Below, piece by piece: positions 10,860 to 23,700 of a stretch of DNA of 64,000 bases (positions within the stretch are counted from its first letter, which is position 1; the number at the start of each line of letters is the position of its first letter). Below the pieces are notes generated by a model. The model did not search any database. It had not been told where the DNA came from and was given only the letters and a program-made list of their open reading frames with translations. The stretch lies in assembly GCA_013339895.1 (NCBI GenBank), contig JABACO010000013.1:6779787-6843786 (forward strand), read 5' to 3'. The position numbers and the translations under genes are program-made. The stretch comes from Ephydatia muelleri. Lineage: Eukaryota > Porifera > Demospongiae > Spongillida > Spongillidae.

Positions 10860-11175
10860 TCACTCGCACGCGCACAGAGTGTAGCAGCGTAAAAACAGAC
10901 ACACTAGAAACTAGAGGTTCAGCCACACCGACACAATTGCAGGAAGGCACAATCGTGATCAACACGATTAATATCATTGCAGACAGCATGCATGACGCAT
11001 ACATCTGCTTGTTGCATACCTGTTTGTTGAAGCTGCTGCCCAGCCTGAAGGGACACTCTATAAGCACTTTGCTAAGAATGTGAAGTGTAATGAGCTAGGT
11101 AGGGTTTGTTTCCACAGTAGGGTCAACTAACAATAAGGTTTTAGGTTATCTGTAATTTTCAGTAAGTACACAACT

Positions 11176-11405
11176 CTTACTGAAAAAGTAACTAAAAACA
11201 TTCTCTATGTGTATGTGAAAGTTGGTGGTATTCAGGATTTGAAGGCAATAAGTGGTGCAAAACGCAGGGAAGCAAAGGTCTATAGTCCTATGTTTAGCAC
11301 ATATGTAGGATTATGTTGTTAGTGTGCTAAATATAGGTCTATTATTTATTAGACCAAATAATGTATTTCCTTGCATCTACATGTATATACCACCAACTTT
11401 TAATA
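11176..11405. mobile_element. Foldback MITE, family 1 (degraded)
   Basis: Inverted arms share TTGGTGGTAT, GGATTTGAAGGCAAT, TATAGTCCTATGTTTAGC and their complements. The same insertion is present in the other arm at about 59566-59800, and a nearly perfect younger copy lies at 58895-59178. It is non-coding. Confidence 0.8.
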
Positions 11406-11419
11406 GTTTAATATAAGGT

Positions 11420-13230
11420 AAAAATTACCAATAAGCTCAAAACCTTATCAATAGTTGACCCTATCCCACACTACCTACATGCCGGAAGCACAAAACAGTA
11501 TATCTTTCTCCCAACTGGCCTCCTGGCTGGCTGTGAGCTGCTGCAATTCACAATTCGTTTTGTTCCCATGAGCTATATGGCGGACTAAACATATACCTGG
11601 TCTGCTCAGTGGTTTTGGCCACCCTCAGCAGAATACATGTAGAGCGCTGCAAAGTCTTGTTTTATGTCAACTCACTGTGTTGTTTAACTGTGTGTATGTT
11701 TTTTGTTGTTGTATTTTTTACTAATATACCAATATCTTCAAAGATGAACAAAGTTAAAACACAAAGCCCTATTATGCATGTATGATTTCATTGATTAATT
11801 TTGTATAACCATTTCTTGCATGCTCATATCAGACTGTGTATTGCAGACAATACGTACAGGGGAATACACCATTGAGAAAGGTGAGTAATGGCTATGGAGG
11901 ACTTATGTATTGCCTATTTAAATGGATAAAGTTTACAATGTAAGGTAAGGTCAACTGAACAAAGATGTGCCTTAAATACGCATACATTTGGTACATTTAC
12001 TACAGTGTCTGGAGTGAGTTCCAAATATGAATAACCCTGTGGGTGAAAAGATGAGATCTGCAGGTACAACGAGGTAGAGCATGTGCTTGAGTTCATGTGA
12101 GTGTCCTCGTGTTAGAGCTCGAAGGAAATAATTTGTCAAAGAGTATTTAATAATCTTAATACACACTACCATATCAAAATAGATCCTGCTGTATTCAGAG
12201 GATGAAGATGAAGGTTTAGTAGACAGCTTGCATAATCTGCAAAAGGAATGTCGGCTCTCTTATAAATGCAACGAGTAAAAAAATCGTTCAACACGTTCAA
12301 TATGTCTCTTAAAATCCATGGAGCCTGTGGTACAAGACTCAAGAATTGAACAAACAAAAACTTTACAAGCCAGAACCAAGATATCTGTTGTGTAAAAACT
12401 TTAAGGCGTGATTAATGATCATACCTTTTAGCTGCTATATAGGAGGAATGTATTGTTTTCACTTTACAACAGCCCACAACTCAGTGTCCCAACTTTATAT
12501 TTGTAGTTGTGTAGCTCTGAAACACAAAAACGATGTCAATTTCATATGAACTAAGCACCTGGAATAAAGATATGTGACTGTCTGTAAATGCTATTTCAGA
12601 CAACCTTACCAGCACTTAGCTTTTGCCTTTGTCACTGTCATTCCAAAATAAGTATTGTACCACTGTTGTAAAATTAGTGAGGCCACTGGTTAGTGTGGGG
12701 TGGGGGGTTAAACTGCAGCCTAGATAGACACTTTCATGTACAACCTGATGCAATATGTACCAAAAATAAAAATTCACATCTAGATTAAATCCATGTATAT
12801 CTGACAACAAATGCACAGACACATTTCTGGGAGTTTAGTACATTTGCCTTTGTGATTCTGTTACTGGAAATGTGGTCCACCATAATTTTGGTCCCGGACC
12901 AAAATTATTGCTGAATGATTTGGTCCAGGCATACCGTTCATTTTTCTTGATACGTTTGGTCTGGTTTGAAAGAAATGGTCCTTTTTTTTATATTTTGATA
13001 TGTGAACAAGTGTGTGCGACAGTTGTTGAATGTTATGAAATATAACTAGTACTTGCACGATATAAGATACATTAACTCTTTCATGAGCAACAGAGCCATA
13101 TTGCGCCGCAGGTACTATACTAATGCCACTTTGTTACCTAAACCATTAAGACTTTTGCAGTCAACAACACATTGATCAGAAGAAACGTTGGTCATATTAG
13201 CATAAGTTGCTTACAAATTACGTTTTTCTG
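11420..13230. other. Non-coding spacer within arm A
   Basis: It is present inverted in arm B (54260-55640 and 59180-59560), which shows ancient duplication rather than coding constraint. A small foldback remnant with the CCGGACCA/TGGTCC motif is near 12870-12985. No conserved reading frame is shared by the two arms. Confidence 0.6.
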
Positions 13231-13239
13231 CAACACGCA

Positions 13240-14626
13240 AAATAGCATGCACTACATGGTGCCACAGTAATTGGCCTTGCCCATGCAATAGAGTTAAATG
13301 AACTATTCAAAACCACAACACCAATTATACACTCTTGTTCAATACTTTTTTTTGGTGGTCCTGCGCATCTGCATGGTACCATTCTTTGCATGCTGCACTT
13401 TTTATCATTTGCCGACCATTGTTTGGCATTTGCATGTGCAATATATATCAATAAATCCTGTGTGACACTCTGCGCATCTTGACCACATCAGTTTTAACAT
13501 ATCAAATGCTTTCAATGCTTCCTCACAGATGCCTTTTTGGATGTACTTCACAAATGATGGGTCTCTACCAAAGCAAAGTTCCCACCCATAGGCAATAGCA
13601 AATAGTCGAGTCATCTGGTCCCAGCTGATACTGAACGTTTACATATTGGACTTTGTCGATTTGCTGGAGTGCTAAAGATCTGCAACCGTATACTTTGCAG
13701 AGACTTGGTCAACTTCTTATTCGAGCTGTTGTAAGCCCTGAGGGTTCTATGAGTGCAGCCTACCATTGCTATGGTGATCCAATACATCCCAGCAATATCC
13801 GGACATTGAATAAATTCAGTTCTTCTCTGGATATCAAAGCAGTTTGTAAGCTGGTTTTGAAATGTGGAAAAACACCTTTCAAAAGTTGCATCCCATGGCC
13901 AGTGTAAATGACTTTGTCATTCAGCCATCTACCATTCATCAAACTATTCTTATCTTCCTTCAACAATGTTGTCTCTGTGGACCAATGAAATCAATACCAA
14001 CCACTATACCAAGGAGCTTTAACATTGATTGGGCGCATCTCGGGTAACCCCTGGTTAACTTCCAGTTCATCCACTGGCATGCATCACAAGTTGTTAGTTG
14101 AAACCTAAGCAGCTTACTGTAACAATAGGTACAAGTTGTTAACTGAAACATAAACAAAACTTGCAAACTGTTGTTATCGTAGTTACAGATCACGTGATGG
14201 TTACTCCATTTACCAGATACATGTCCATGAACTCATTTTTCCGTGCCACATAAAGTATTCATTTATCCTGCTTGCACAAATTCCTCGTTTGCCCATATGA
14301 CCTGAAGTAGGATGTACATGACAAGCAAGCAAACGCATAAATGTGTTAGTGTGGTGTAGCTGAACATGAATCGCAAAATGGCTCCGCATCCCTGCTAAAC
14401 GAGTAGCTATGTAATTCGTTACCTTATGCTTGTTTCTATGCGGTATGTACAACAACTCGCCATTGTCGCGGAAATCAAAAATTTCGAGGCCTTCATTCTT
14501 ATCACTCTCTTTACCTTCCGAGACTCCATCAGGGTACCGCTTCACAGTCAAACAAGTATAGACCTCCTGCACTAGATCGTCTTCCGCTTGATCATCTTCC
14601 ATTTTACGATTTAATGCACGTGGCAC
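13240..14626 (-). pseudogene. Decayed Ginger1-like transposon gene: integrase, Ulp1 protease, zinc finger
   Basis: Minus strand, in order: an acidic start; the YP motif (VKRYPDG, then GELLY, about 14480-14560); the HH half of an HHCC zinc site (CHVHPTSGHMGKR, about 14270-14330); after an intron-like break, CDACQ (about 14085); and the first integrase Asp in GIDFIGPQ (about 14000). The rest of the DDE core is missing. The frame passes directly into an Ulp1/C48-type protease region: NGRWLNDKVIYTGHGMQLLK, then a MYWITIAM segment where a catalytic His is expected, then LFAIAYGWELCFGRDPSF. It ends with a CxxC...GRQM...C-type zinc finger near 13300-13480. Frame breaks and altered catalytic positions make it non-functional. 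An integrase followed by Ulp1 is the described Ginger1 arrangement. Confidence 0.72.
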
Positions 14627-14867
14627 ACACTTACATTTAGACGCAACAATGTTATTTTACCCGGACCATTATTTTCAAAAAAACATTGGCCCGGTGTAAT
14701 GGGATAATCGGCACCCCCAATAGTTGGCACCCCCGTTCCAAATATCCTAGGATTCTTGGCACGCCCATTCCAAATTTCCTACGGGATTTTTGGCATCCTT
14801 TAGGATTTTCGGTACCCTCGTGTTTGAGGCGACAAAAGTTGATTATTAGTGTGATCGTAGCGAGACG

Positions 14868-15220
14868 ATGGAAAAGAGGGCAGAAGACGAAAAGGATGTA
14901 TACGATATAACTCTAAACTACATCGCACGTGGAAGCTACCCTCAGGATGCAACTAAACAAGATAAGTGTGCCATTCGCAAAAGAGCAAAGCAGTATCGAG
15001 TGCAAGATGGGCAGCTGTATAGAGTAATTCAGATTCAAAGAATGGGGATGCGCTTTCTCTTTATATAAAAGACGCAAAGACAAGGAAGCAGATAATTAAT
15101 GGTTGCTACATCGGACTAGCGGGAAACCATGACCCATGTGAAGTTAGCCCAACATTCCGTAGCCGCACATTAAACAACATCGCGCACATGAGGCGCAACT
15201 GTAAAATCGATAGACGCGCT
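14868..15220 (+). pseudogene. N-terminal integrase fragment (YP motif), opposite orientation
   Basis: The ATG at 14868 opens a frame with YIARGSYPQD, KRAKQYRVQDGQLY, the YP...Y signature seen in the other integrases here. It stops at 15068. A neighbouring frame continues with KDAKTRKQIINGC and GNH, possibly a degraded zinc site, to about 15220. It is oriented opposite to the 13240-14626 gene and differs in sequence, so it is a separate insertion. No core domain is present. Confidence 0.55.
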
Positions 15221-15327
15221 AGTATATAGTAAAGTACTTTACTACTAGTATGCATAAAAATGTACATAGACCTACACAAAGTTAATAATAACGTACAATG
15301 AACAAAAGAAGGCCATCATTATAACGT

Positions 15328-16775
15328 GCATGCCCCCAACCAAACAAACCAAAATACAAGTGAGGCTGCACTGCTGAGATATCACACACAGTCCACATGA
15401 CATGCCTGTGCATATGGCAAGCCCTTGGCCCCTCCCCTTTTTGAACAGGAGAGGTTCAAGTGTGCATACATAGGAACAATTTTAAGAGTTGCATGCCCCC
15501 AAACCAAACAAACCAAAATACAGGTGAGGCTGCACTATTCAGACATCACACACAGCCCACATGACATGCCTATGCTAGTGGCACGCCCTTGGCCCCTCCC
15601 CTTTTTGAACAGGAGAGGTTCGAGTGTGCATACATAGGAACAATTTTAAGAGTTGCATGCCCCCAAACCAAACAAACCAAAATACAGGTGAAGCTGCACT
15701 ATTCAGACATCACACACAGCCCACATGACATGCCTATGCTAGTGGCACGCCCTTGGCCCCTCCCCTTTTTGAACAGGTGAGGTTCGAGTGTGCATACATA
15801 GGAACAATTTTAAGAGTTGCATGCCCCCAACCAACAAACCAAAATACAGGTGAGGCTGCACTACTCAGACATCACACACAGCCCATATGACATGCCTATG
15901 CAAGTGGCACGCCCTTGGCCCCTCCCCTTTTTGAACAGAAGAGGTTCAAGTGTGCATACATAGGGACAATTTTAAGAGTTGCATACCCCCAACCAAACAA
16001 ACCAAAATACAGGTGAGGCTGCACTACTGAGACATCACACACAGCCCACATGACATGCCTATGCTAGTGGCACGCCCTTGCCCCTCCCCTTTTTGAACAG
16101 GAGAGGTTCAAGTGTGCATACATAGGGACAATTTTAAGAGTTGCATACCCCCAACCAAACAAACCAAAATACAGGTGAGGCTGCACTACTCAGACATCAC
16201 ACACAGCCCACATGACATGCCTATGCTAGTGGCACGCCCTTGGCCCCTCCCCTTTTTGAACAGGAGAGGTTCAAGTGTGCATACATAGGAACAATTTTAT
16301 GAGTTGCATGCCCCCAACCAAACAAACCAAAATACAGGTGAGGCTGCAATACTGAGACATCACACACAGCCCACATGACATGCTTGTGCATGTGACACGC
16401 CCTTGGCCCCTCCCCTTTTTGAACAGGAGAGGTTCAAGTGTGCATGCATAGGAACAAATTTAAGAGTTGCATGCCCCCAAACCAAACAAACCAAAATGCA
16501 GGTGAGGCTGCACTACTGAGACATCACACACAATCCACATGACATGCTTGTGCATGTGACACGCCCTTGGCCCTTCCCCTTTTTGAACAGGAGAGGTTCA
16601 AGTGTGCATGCATAGGAACAATTTTAAGAGTTGCATGCCCCCAACCAAACAAACCAAAATACAGGTGAGGCTGCACTACTGAGACATCACACACAGCCCA
16701 CATGACATGCTTGTGCATGTGACACGCCCCAGGCCCCTCCCCTTTTTGAACAGGAGAGGTTAAAGTGTGAATGAA
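15328..16775 (+). repeat. Left array: nine tandem ~163-bp units
   Basis: The landmark CTTTTTGAAC recurs at 15437, 15601, 15765, 15927, 16089, 16252, 16415, 16579 and 16742, so the period is 162-164 bp. Each unit holds GCATGCCCCCAACCAAACAA, a GAGGCTGCACTA stretch and GACATCACACACAGCCCA. Units are very similar to one another, the outermost ones being most divergent. Frames seen through the array are repetitive artefacts. Confidence 0.95.
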
Positions 16776-17528
16776 AGGGTCAAAGTTAATAATGAGTTAC
16801 TGTTTTCAATGGACTTTCAAACACTCCGTGAATACATTGTAATTTATCATTAAGCTGTGCATGAGAATATCTTCATGGTGTCTGAAATTTCACATTTGTG
16901 CAAATAAGGAATGACCCAAAACTGATACACAAAGTTTTATGGAAGTGTGTTATTGAAAAAGTGACTGATTGCTTGCTTACAACTGACGTTGAACTTAATG
17001 GCAATGAGAGCAGTAATGATCTAGGTAAAAATTGTTACAATAATTTATTGCATGGAGTTTGAATCAATTACGTTACAGTCATACCTCTGGCCACACAATA
17101 ATCTTGTTGATTCTTGAGGTACAAACTGATGCTGTCAACATAACATCACTTTCAGTCTCCATGAGATAATGAAATATCTCCAACACCTTTAGAGGGTTCA
17201 GAGTTGACTGGAAAACAAGTGCTGAATCTATCTGAACATGTTTACTATATCATAGCAATGCTGTAAAGGCCAATTTGCATCAGCTTTAAGGAATTTTTCA
17301 ATGGCAGGAATGTGCCGAAAATTTTTTTCCAGACTGGATCACTCTTATTGTAGGCTAAGTATGTGAAAAGTAGAAGTATAAAAGTAGCAAACAATGAATG
17401 TTACACTTACTTCCATTTCTTTCACAACTTTTCTGATAAATTCCCTTTCAAATGGGCATTGTTCTTCCCTGCAATGAAATAAATCCATATGCATGCTGCA
17501 TAGTTTGTGATGCAAATGTTTGATGTCC
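16776..17528. other. Spacer between left array and gene
   Basis: A/T-rich, with no motif recognised. It may hold 3' exons or untranslated sequence of the minus-strand gene. Confidence 0.4.
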
Positions 17529-17744
17529 TTATGTGTATGGCATCCTTTTCAATCTAGGAAGGTACTTGAAGTAGTGATCCTTACCCCATTTAAGACCAAA
17601 TATATCATTTGGATCTGGTTCATTTTCATAAGTAGGAACTAAAAAATTGGGATCTGCCGTTCTCTCTTCATCACTTTCATCAGCATCATCTTCATCATCC
17701 ATGTCACCATCGTCACCAAGCTGATCAGTTTGATCAATCTCCAT
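17529..17744 (-). CDS. Candidate last exon, acidic tail
   Basis: An open stretch of about 71 residues begins with a run of Asp, Glu and Ser (DDEDDADESDEER) and ends FGLKWGKDHYFKYLPRLKRM before a stop at 17529. Acidic C-terminal tails are common in DNA-binding proteins, but linkage to the exons upstream rests only on strand and position. Confidence 0.35.
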   Translation of the reverse strand: MEIDQTDQLGDDGDMDDEDDADESDEERTADPNFLVPTYENEPDPNDIFGLKWGKDHYFKYLPRLKRMPYT

Positions 17745-20700
17745 ATCATCGCAATCACTCTGCCCATGTTCAGCAGTATCATCCTGTATGCCACTATGAC
17801 TATCATCAATGGTTATAGAGACACATGAAGACCTCTGCTACGAAAAAATAAATTTAAAACTTCATGCATGTTTCAAATTTAAATTAGCTTATATCTGATG
17901 CAGTGCATAGAGCACTCCACAAGACAGCTCATGAGCCATTTGAAGTCTAAATCCACCCATCATTTCCTATACAACTGCAAATCAATACACCATGTGAACA
18001 TTGTAGCACAATACCTGAGTATGAAGGCATGGGTAGCCTTCCACAAGCAATCTTGCTGCCTATACAACGTGCTGAGCTAGACGCACAGTAAAGTTTTGAA
18101 TACTTCTACTTACAAAACACACAAAGGCACCACAATCATGTGAATTCTTCTGCATACTGTGATTTGAAGTCTAAAAGAGTAAAGTGTCCATTTACTATGT
18201 ACAACACATGTAAGCACTAAAGCTGTACTGCGTCATTGTACTTCCAGTCTGATCGTAACATTTGAATGTTCCAAGCATATCTCATCTCATTGGCCAAATA
18301 CATCCTATATGCACACACACACACAAACTGCATCTATGCATGAATGCACAGACGTACTGATCTTACCAAATCCAATTTATAGCGTCATAATTTGATTGCT
18401 GCAAAGAATCTATGCAATGGATTTCATGTACTTGGGGATAAACAATCTATAGAGGAGTGCTTATAGTACATTAAGTGAAACATAACCCATTCAACCAACC
18501 ACTAGACACCAATGCTGTGGTGTATGCACAGGGAAAAGTAGACAGTCATAATCCATGATGTTTTTCACCTGTGTTTAAGATGATTAGTGTTTTGAATGCA
18601 TGTTTTTCAAGATCACTTTACCTTGCAATGCCTCCGCACTGCATTATAACCTTTGGCTTTATATACTGGCAGAAAGGTTGGATCAAAGCAGAAAACTTTC
18701 TGTCCCTGTAAAACAACATAAACTTGTTGAAATGTATACAAGTGCAATCAACTACATTCAGTTTTGAGTCTTGAAGTAGATCCATGTATGATGTGATAAT
18801 CTGTTGAGTGCAAACTACATTATTTCCATCATTTATAGTTAAAATGTCACCTTTGAATCAATCCATTCTCCTGCCATCAAGGACATTAAATTGCACTTTT
18901 CTAACTGGAATCGTGAATGTGGTTTGGCCCCTTTCATTTTAAGCTGCATGTTATGAATTTAGTTTACAATTATCTAGCATTATTAACAAGAGACACAAAC
19001 CTCTGATTCCAAATGAATCGTCAAACCTGTGTACTCCTAAAATGTATATAATGTAGTTACTCACTGACCTTTGTGCATGCACGGTTTTCAAGTAACTTAC
19101 AAGTTCAGTGAAATTCAACAAATATGGTGGAGGTATAGAAGAATTGCATTTATCAAGCAATACCTAAAGAAAAAGTACTGATGAGTTGTACACAAAACGT
19201 CCACACATACGGATGCCATGAGAGCTGTGTAAATGGCAATCGTAGCATTTTCCTACAAAGAAATTAATGATTAAAACTATTTTTGAATACATTGAATTGC
19301 TTACTTGCACTTCTGGTGAGTTATTATAATCTTGATTTGAAATTATGCTAACTCTGGTATCATTGTAGCTTATCCACTCATTTCTACTTTGCACAGCCCA
19401 CGTGTCTAAAGCATTGCATGGTTTATCAGCATTTAATAGCAATATTGTGGAATTTACAGTGTCCTCCTTTTAAACTTTTTCCGTGATGAAGCTAGCAAAG
19501 ATGGAAACTCATTACAACATAACTCTCCACATTCATTTCGTAACTTACCACCAAAGCACGTAATTCATAGTCATGAATCTCATCAGAGTATTGATGTAAA
19601 ACTTTGCATGACCTGTCAAACACCGAGTCATTAAATGCATTTTTGCTTAACGTTACAACCTTGGAAAGTTAACTCTGGTGTTTAGTTTCCTGCAATTCCT
19701 GTTTTCTTCTGAAACCCTGTCACAATGAAGAATAAGTGTACATGGAAATGAAATCTGCCGTTCTTGAATTGTTAACAGTTGATCGCAGATTTCACAGCGC
19801 CTATATTACATGGAATAATTCTATATAAGAACAGGAGTGGGAAATAAGTTAACAGAAGTTACACTTGAGGCCCTTCCATATTAGTAACATTCAATTGTAT
19901 CCAGTCCTTAATCATGTCCAAAGGATTATGTCCTTGCTTGTTTGCAACAGCACATGAGATCACACTCGAAGTACTTATTTCGCATACAGTCTAACAAAAA
20001 TGTATGAAAAGTAAAAACACTAGATACAAAGTAATAGTTCATGTTACCTTATTGCAGCACATTGATTGCTTTGTTATGCAAGTACTAAAGTACTGCTCGA
20101 TACTTGATGCTCCCTTGTAAAACGAAGAACACAAAACATGTATAATAGTATCATTCATAACATCACATCAAGCACGCAATAAGCACAGGTACATAGATTA
20201 TAGCTGAACATGATTACCTTTGTTTGTGTCAACAGTTTTAACAGCCCAATGATTCCTTCACAACAGTCATTTTGAAGACCATGCTTGAGGGTTCCCATCT
20301 CAGCACTAATTGCATGCTACATAGGTACATGTTTAGCACCAGTACAAAATACCATTATACCTAACACCAAAGATGCTAGCCCTTACAGCTAGATCTGAAG
20401 AATCACATGGGTGATTTTGATTCCCTTCCAGTTCATTACATAGGCATAGAAATGCATTCTGAATGCGCGTTGAATTGAGTGGTTTCATTGCTATATGTTG
20501 TAATAATTAGATCCTAAGCAAAGGGTAAAATCAATGCATACTCATACCTTCCAGCATTGTGTGCAAAGGTGTTGTAAGCAGTGCTTGAATAGCAGCATTC
20601 AACAAACAAACAAAGGATGCATTTTCAAGTCCCTTGTTTTGTTTCCTTCCCACATCAATCACAGAGCCAAATTTATGCTACAGAAGTCAAGCATGCATGT

Positions 20701-23700
20701 TTGTTGAAATTTTGTGAAATGATTTCAACTCACAGTGTTCTTTAGTACCATTACAGCAGATTTGAGAGGTCTTCAAATAAATGAATCAAGCAAATAAGAT
20801 TTTAAAGTATGCATGTAATATACAATCATTGTATATGCCATTACTCATTTGGTTCTTCTTTCAATGAATCTTCACAGCTCACATGAACAGAAGCACAGTC
20901 AATAACTTGTGCTGACGATGTGATGACCCTACAAAAGTATATACTCTTAATGTTAGGCAACTCATGAATACATACTTTGCTTTTTTGATAGGTGCTTCTT
21001 CACTTTCATTGATCCTGTAAAATGTATGCATTGTTAATGACATGCATGATCTAAAAACCTATATGCTTTTCCTTTATTAATGTATACTTTGCACATACCT
21101 GGAAGACTTGTGAGAGAAAGGTTTAGTGGGCCTTTGTTGATAAAATCCATGTGATTTGTCCAGGACATCAGCCTTTACTTTTCTCTTGGACCATTTCTCA
21201 CGCAATTGAGGGACAGGTTTTGAAGAACTTGATTGCTAGATTAATTTAATACTGTTTGCTAGAAAACATCACATGAAAGCATATATGCATAATGTTACCT
21301 TCACTCTCTTTTTCAGTGGCTTTTTGCAGGTCATCATAAAATTGCCTTTGACGCCCAATTATTGCTTCATAGTGTTGGTGAATGAAGACATCAAGTCTCA
21401 TGTGCCTATCACAATTATCTACCCTTTTCAATATGAAATTCCATGCTTCTACCATTCTTTTGCACATATCTCTATGAAACTAAAGGTATGTCAATTAGAA
21501 ATACATATAAAAATGCATACAAAAGTCATGCGTGAATACAGCATACATGATTTTCATCACTCAATGGCTTTCTGTTATGTCGTTGAAGGTCACCTGTATG
21601 ATGGTTTAACAATCAGCAGTGAATCATTCCGCACTGAAAGAGGCGTAAGAATCAAACAGCTTACCAAGCATAAGTGCACTCCAAAATGGAGCCATTGAGA
21701 ACCAATTCTTCATTAATATATCAAAGTACTCTGGATTGTAGTATTCATTGTGAACACTTCCTTGGTCAGATAGTGTAATGTTGTCCACTTTTTTACTAAA
21801 GTATGCTCCAAAAGGATGCTGAGTTGGATGTAGCTCATCTCTGTTGTCTTCATGGTCATGGTCTTCTGATTCTACACTCTGTTCTTGAAAGCAATCTTTG
21901 TCAAGTGAATTTATGAAGTCTGCTAATGAGTTGTAAGTTGATTTCATCTGCTTGCTCTCCATTTTGGAGCAATATAGCATCTTAAAAAGACAGATACATT
22001 TGATAACTGTTCAAGGCTTGTGCAGTTTACAGCTAGTGAGAAGCAGTACATGCAAAATCTGTATTGCGCTTTTTTAAACCTATATAAAACAAATATGTGT
22101 TAATGATTCATAGTGTACTGCAGAGTAATTCTTACCACTTTCTTGTATCCTTTTTTGCAGAGTTCATCACATGACTAGTACAAGCATGTGGTGAGATTTT
22201 CAAAAAATCTTTTGGTTTGCCACAACCACTAACTATTCTGAACGTCCTGTGAAGATACTCTTCAATGGACTCCATGTTGTACACATTGAGAAAACTGATG
22301 AGAAGCACTTGGCTCCGATCGATGATAACTTGCGGAGGAATTGTCAAATTCGACGAATTGTACAATTGGCTCTCGGCTCTCCTAAGACTCTGCAGGAAAA
22401 AGGACACTGATAATACTGTATGATCTTCTGTTATTAGCTCTGCTACTGCAAGGGGAGATTTTCCTTCATTGGGATGTTTAAGCACTACAGCGTAGTAGTA
22501 AACAGTAGGCTGCTTGCCTTGCTGTTTTGGCTAAGCAACGATTGTTCCAGTAGCATCACAAAACAGAGGTGAATTTTTGGATACTTCATGATACAATCTA
22601 ACAGAAGCTTCATTGAAACATATTACGCTGAATGGTGATGCGTGGATATGTTGTATGAAGCCTTTTACAACTCTAGGCTTAGCAATAGATTCATTTTCAG
22701 ATTTGATGATGCAGTTTCTAAGTAGTAGCAGTGATGCTATAAGATCTTCGTCAAATCGAAGTGCTAATCGAGCTTCTGATGAAATTTTTCTCATCACACT
22801 GCTAGAGCACCCAACTCCATCTCTGTTCCCAGCTGCATATTGCTCAGACGCTAGCATTTTTAGTTGCTTGTGGTACTCCTTGGATGGTGCTACATGTGTG
22901 CTCTGAAAGTGCTGTTTCAGCTGACTTCGTACTGATGAACTAATCTTTCTTGCCTGTTTTTCCCCAGTAGCATGATGAACAAACCCTGTAAAATTGACCT
23001 GTGCAATCACATTGTCAGCTTGGATGCTTTTATTGCTGATGGTCAGCTTTGCTATAACAGGACAACTTGAAAATGTGCAGTAAGCATCTGCTCGGAATAT
23101 AGAACCATGTTGCTTTTGTGACTTTTCCTTCTTAATCCAGTGACGTTTGAATGCAAAACTGCAGCATTTATTAAGATCATGCAGTCCATTCGCCATCACA
23201 TGAACCCAAGATGGATGCATGCAATCAGCCAAATAAATGGCACTCCAAACAAATCTTGGAATGTAAAAATAACCGCACTCCGAAACTATTTTGCTAAAAG
23301 CCGTGCTTGTTGACAAGTCTGTTGATTGAGCAAGAAGCTCTGAGGTGATCCTGGATTGTTGCTGTTACATGCTATTGCTTCATGCATGGCATTCTTGAAG
23401 TTCAATTTGAAATGCTACATTTATTCCATACAAGTGCATGCATGCATAAATGTCTCGATACAGAGAACAAGTAAAATATAACATCTATTGGGAACTAAGA
23501 AATGAAGGGTAACGTTATCGTTATCTTAGCTATTCTACCATTATGCATGCATCCATAGTGATATGCATGTGCATGCAGCTGACAGAAACATTACAAACCT
23601 GTGGTTGAGTTACAATTACATTAGAGTCTGTATGGAGTTCTGTATTTAAGCCAAAAAAATGCAATAAACATTTTAGAAATGCAACAATGACAATGTGCAA

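Larger units (their letters stand above)
10220..14290 (+). repeat. Inverted duplication, arm A (partner 53213-60640)
   Basis: Read as reverse complement, this arm aligns along its length to 53213-60640. Shared landmarks are the CA/GT microsatellite, the foldback element at 11176-11405, the spacer around 12000-13100 and the integrase/protease pseudogene. Sample stretches suggest several percent divergence, including indels. Arm B additionally contains a 3.5-kb insertion (55641-59178) that arm A lacks. At the inner end, arm A continues at 14290 with more of the pseudogene, while arm B changes to unrelated sequence at 53213. Confidence 0.88.

Noticed and set aside
10434..10892. Thr/His or Cys/Val alternating frames
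   Set aside because: CA/GT dinucleotide repeat; the same applies near 58050-58420, 60000-60350 and 62750-63050.
15328..16775. Regularly spaced repeats resembling a CRISPR array
   Set aside because: The 163-bp units are contiguous with no unique spacers, no cas-like genes occur, and the context is eukaryotic. The same holds for the 37-bp array at 41165-41637.
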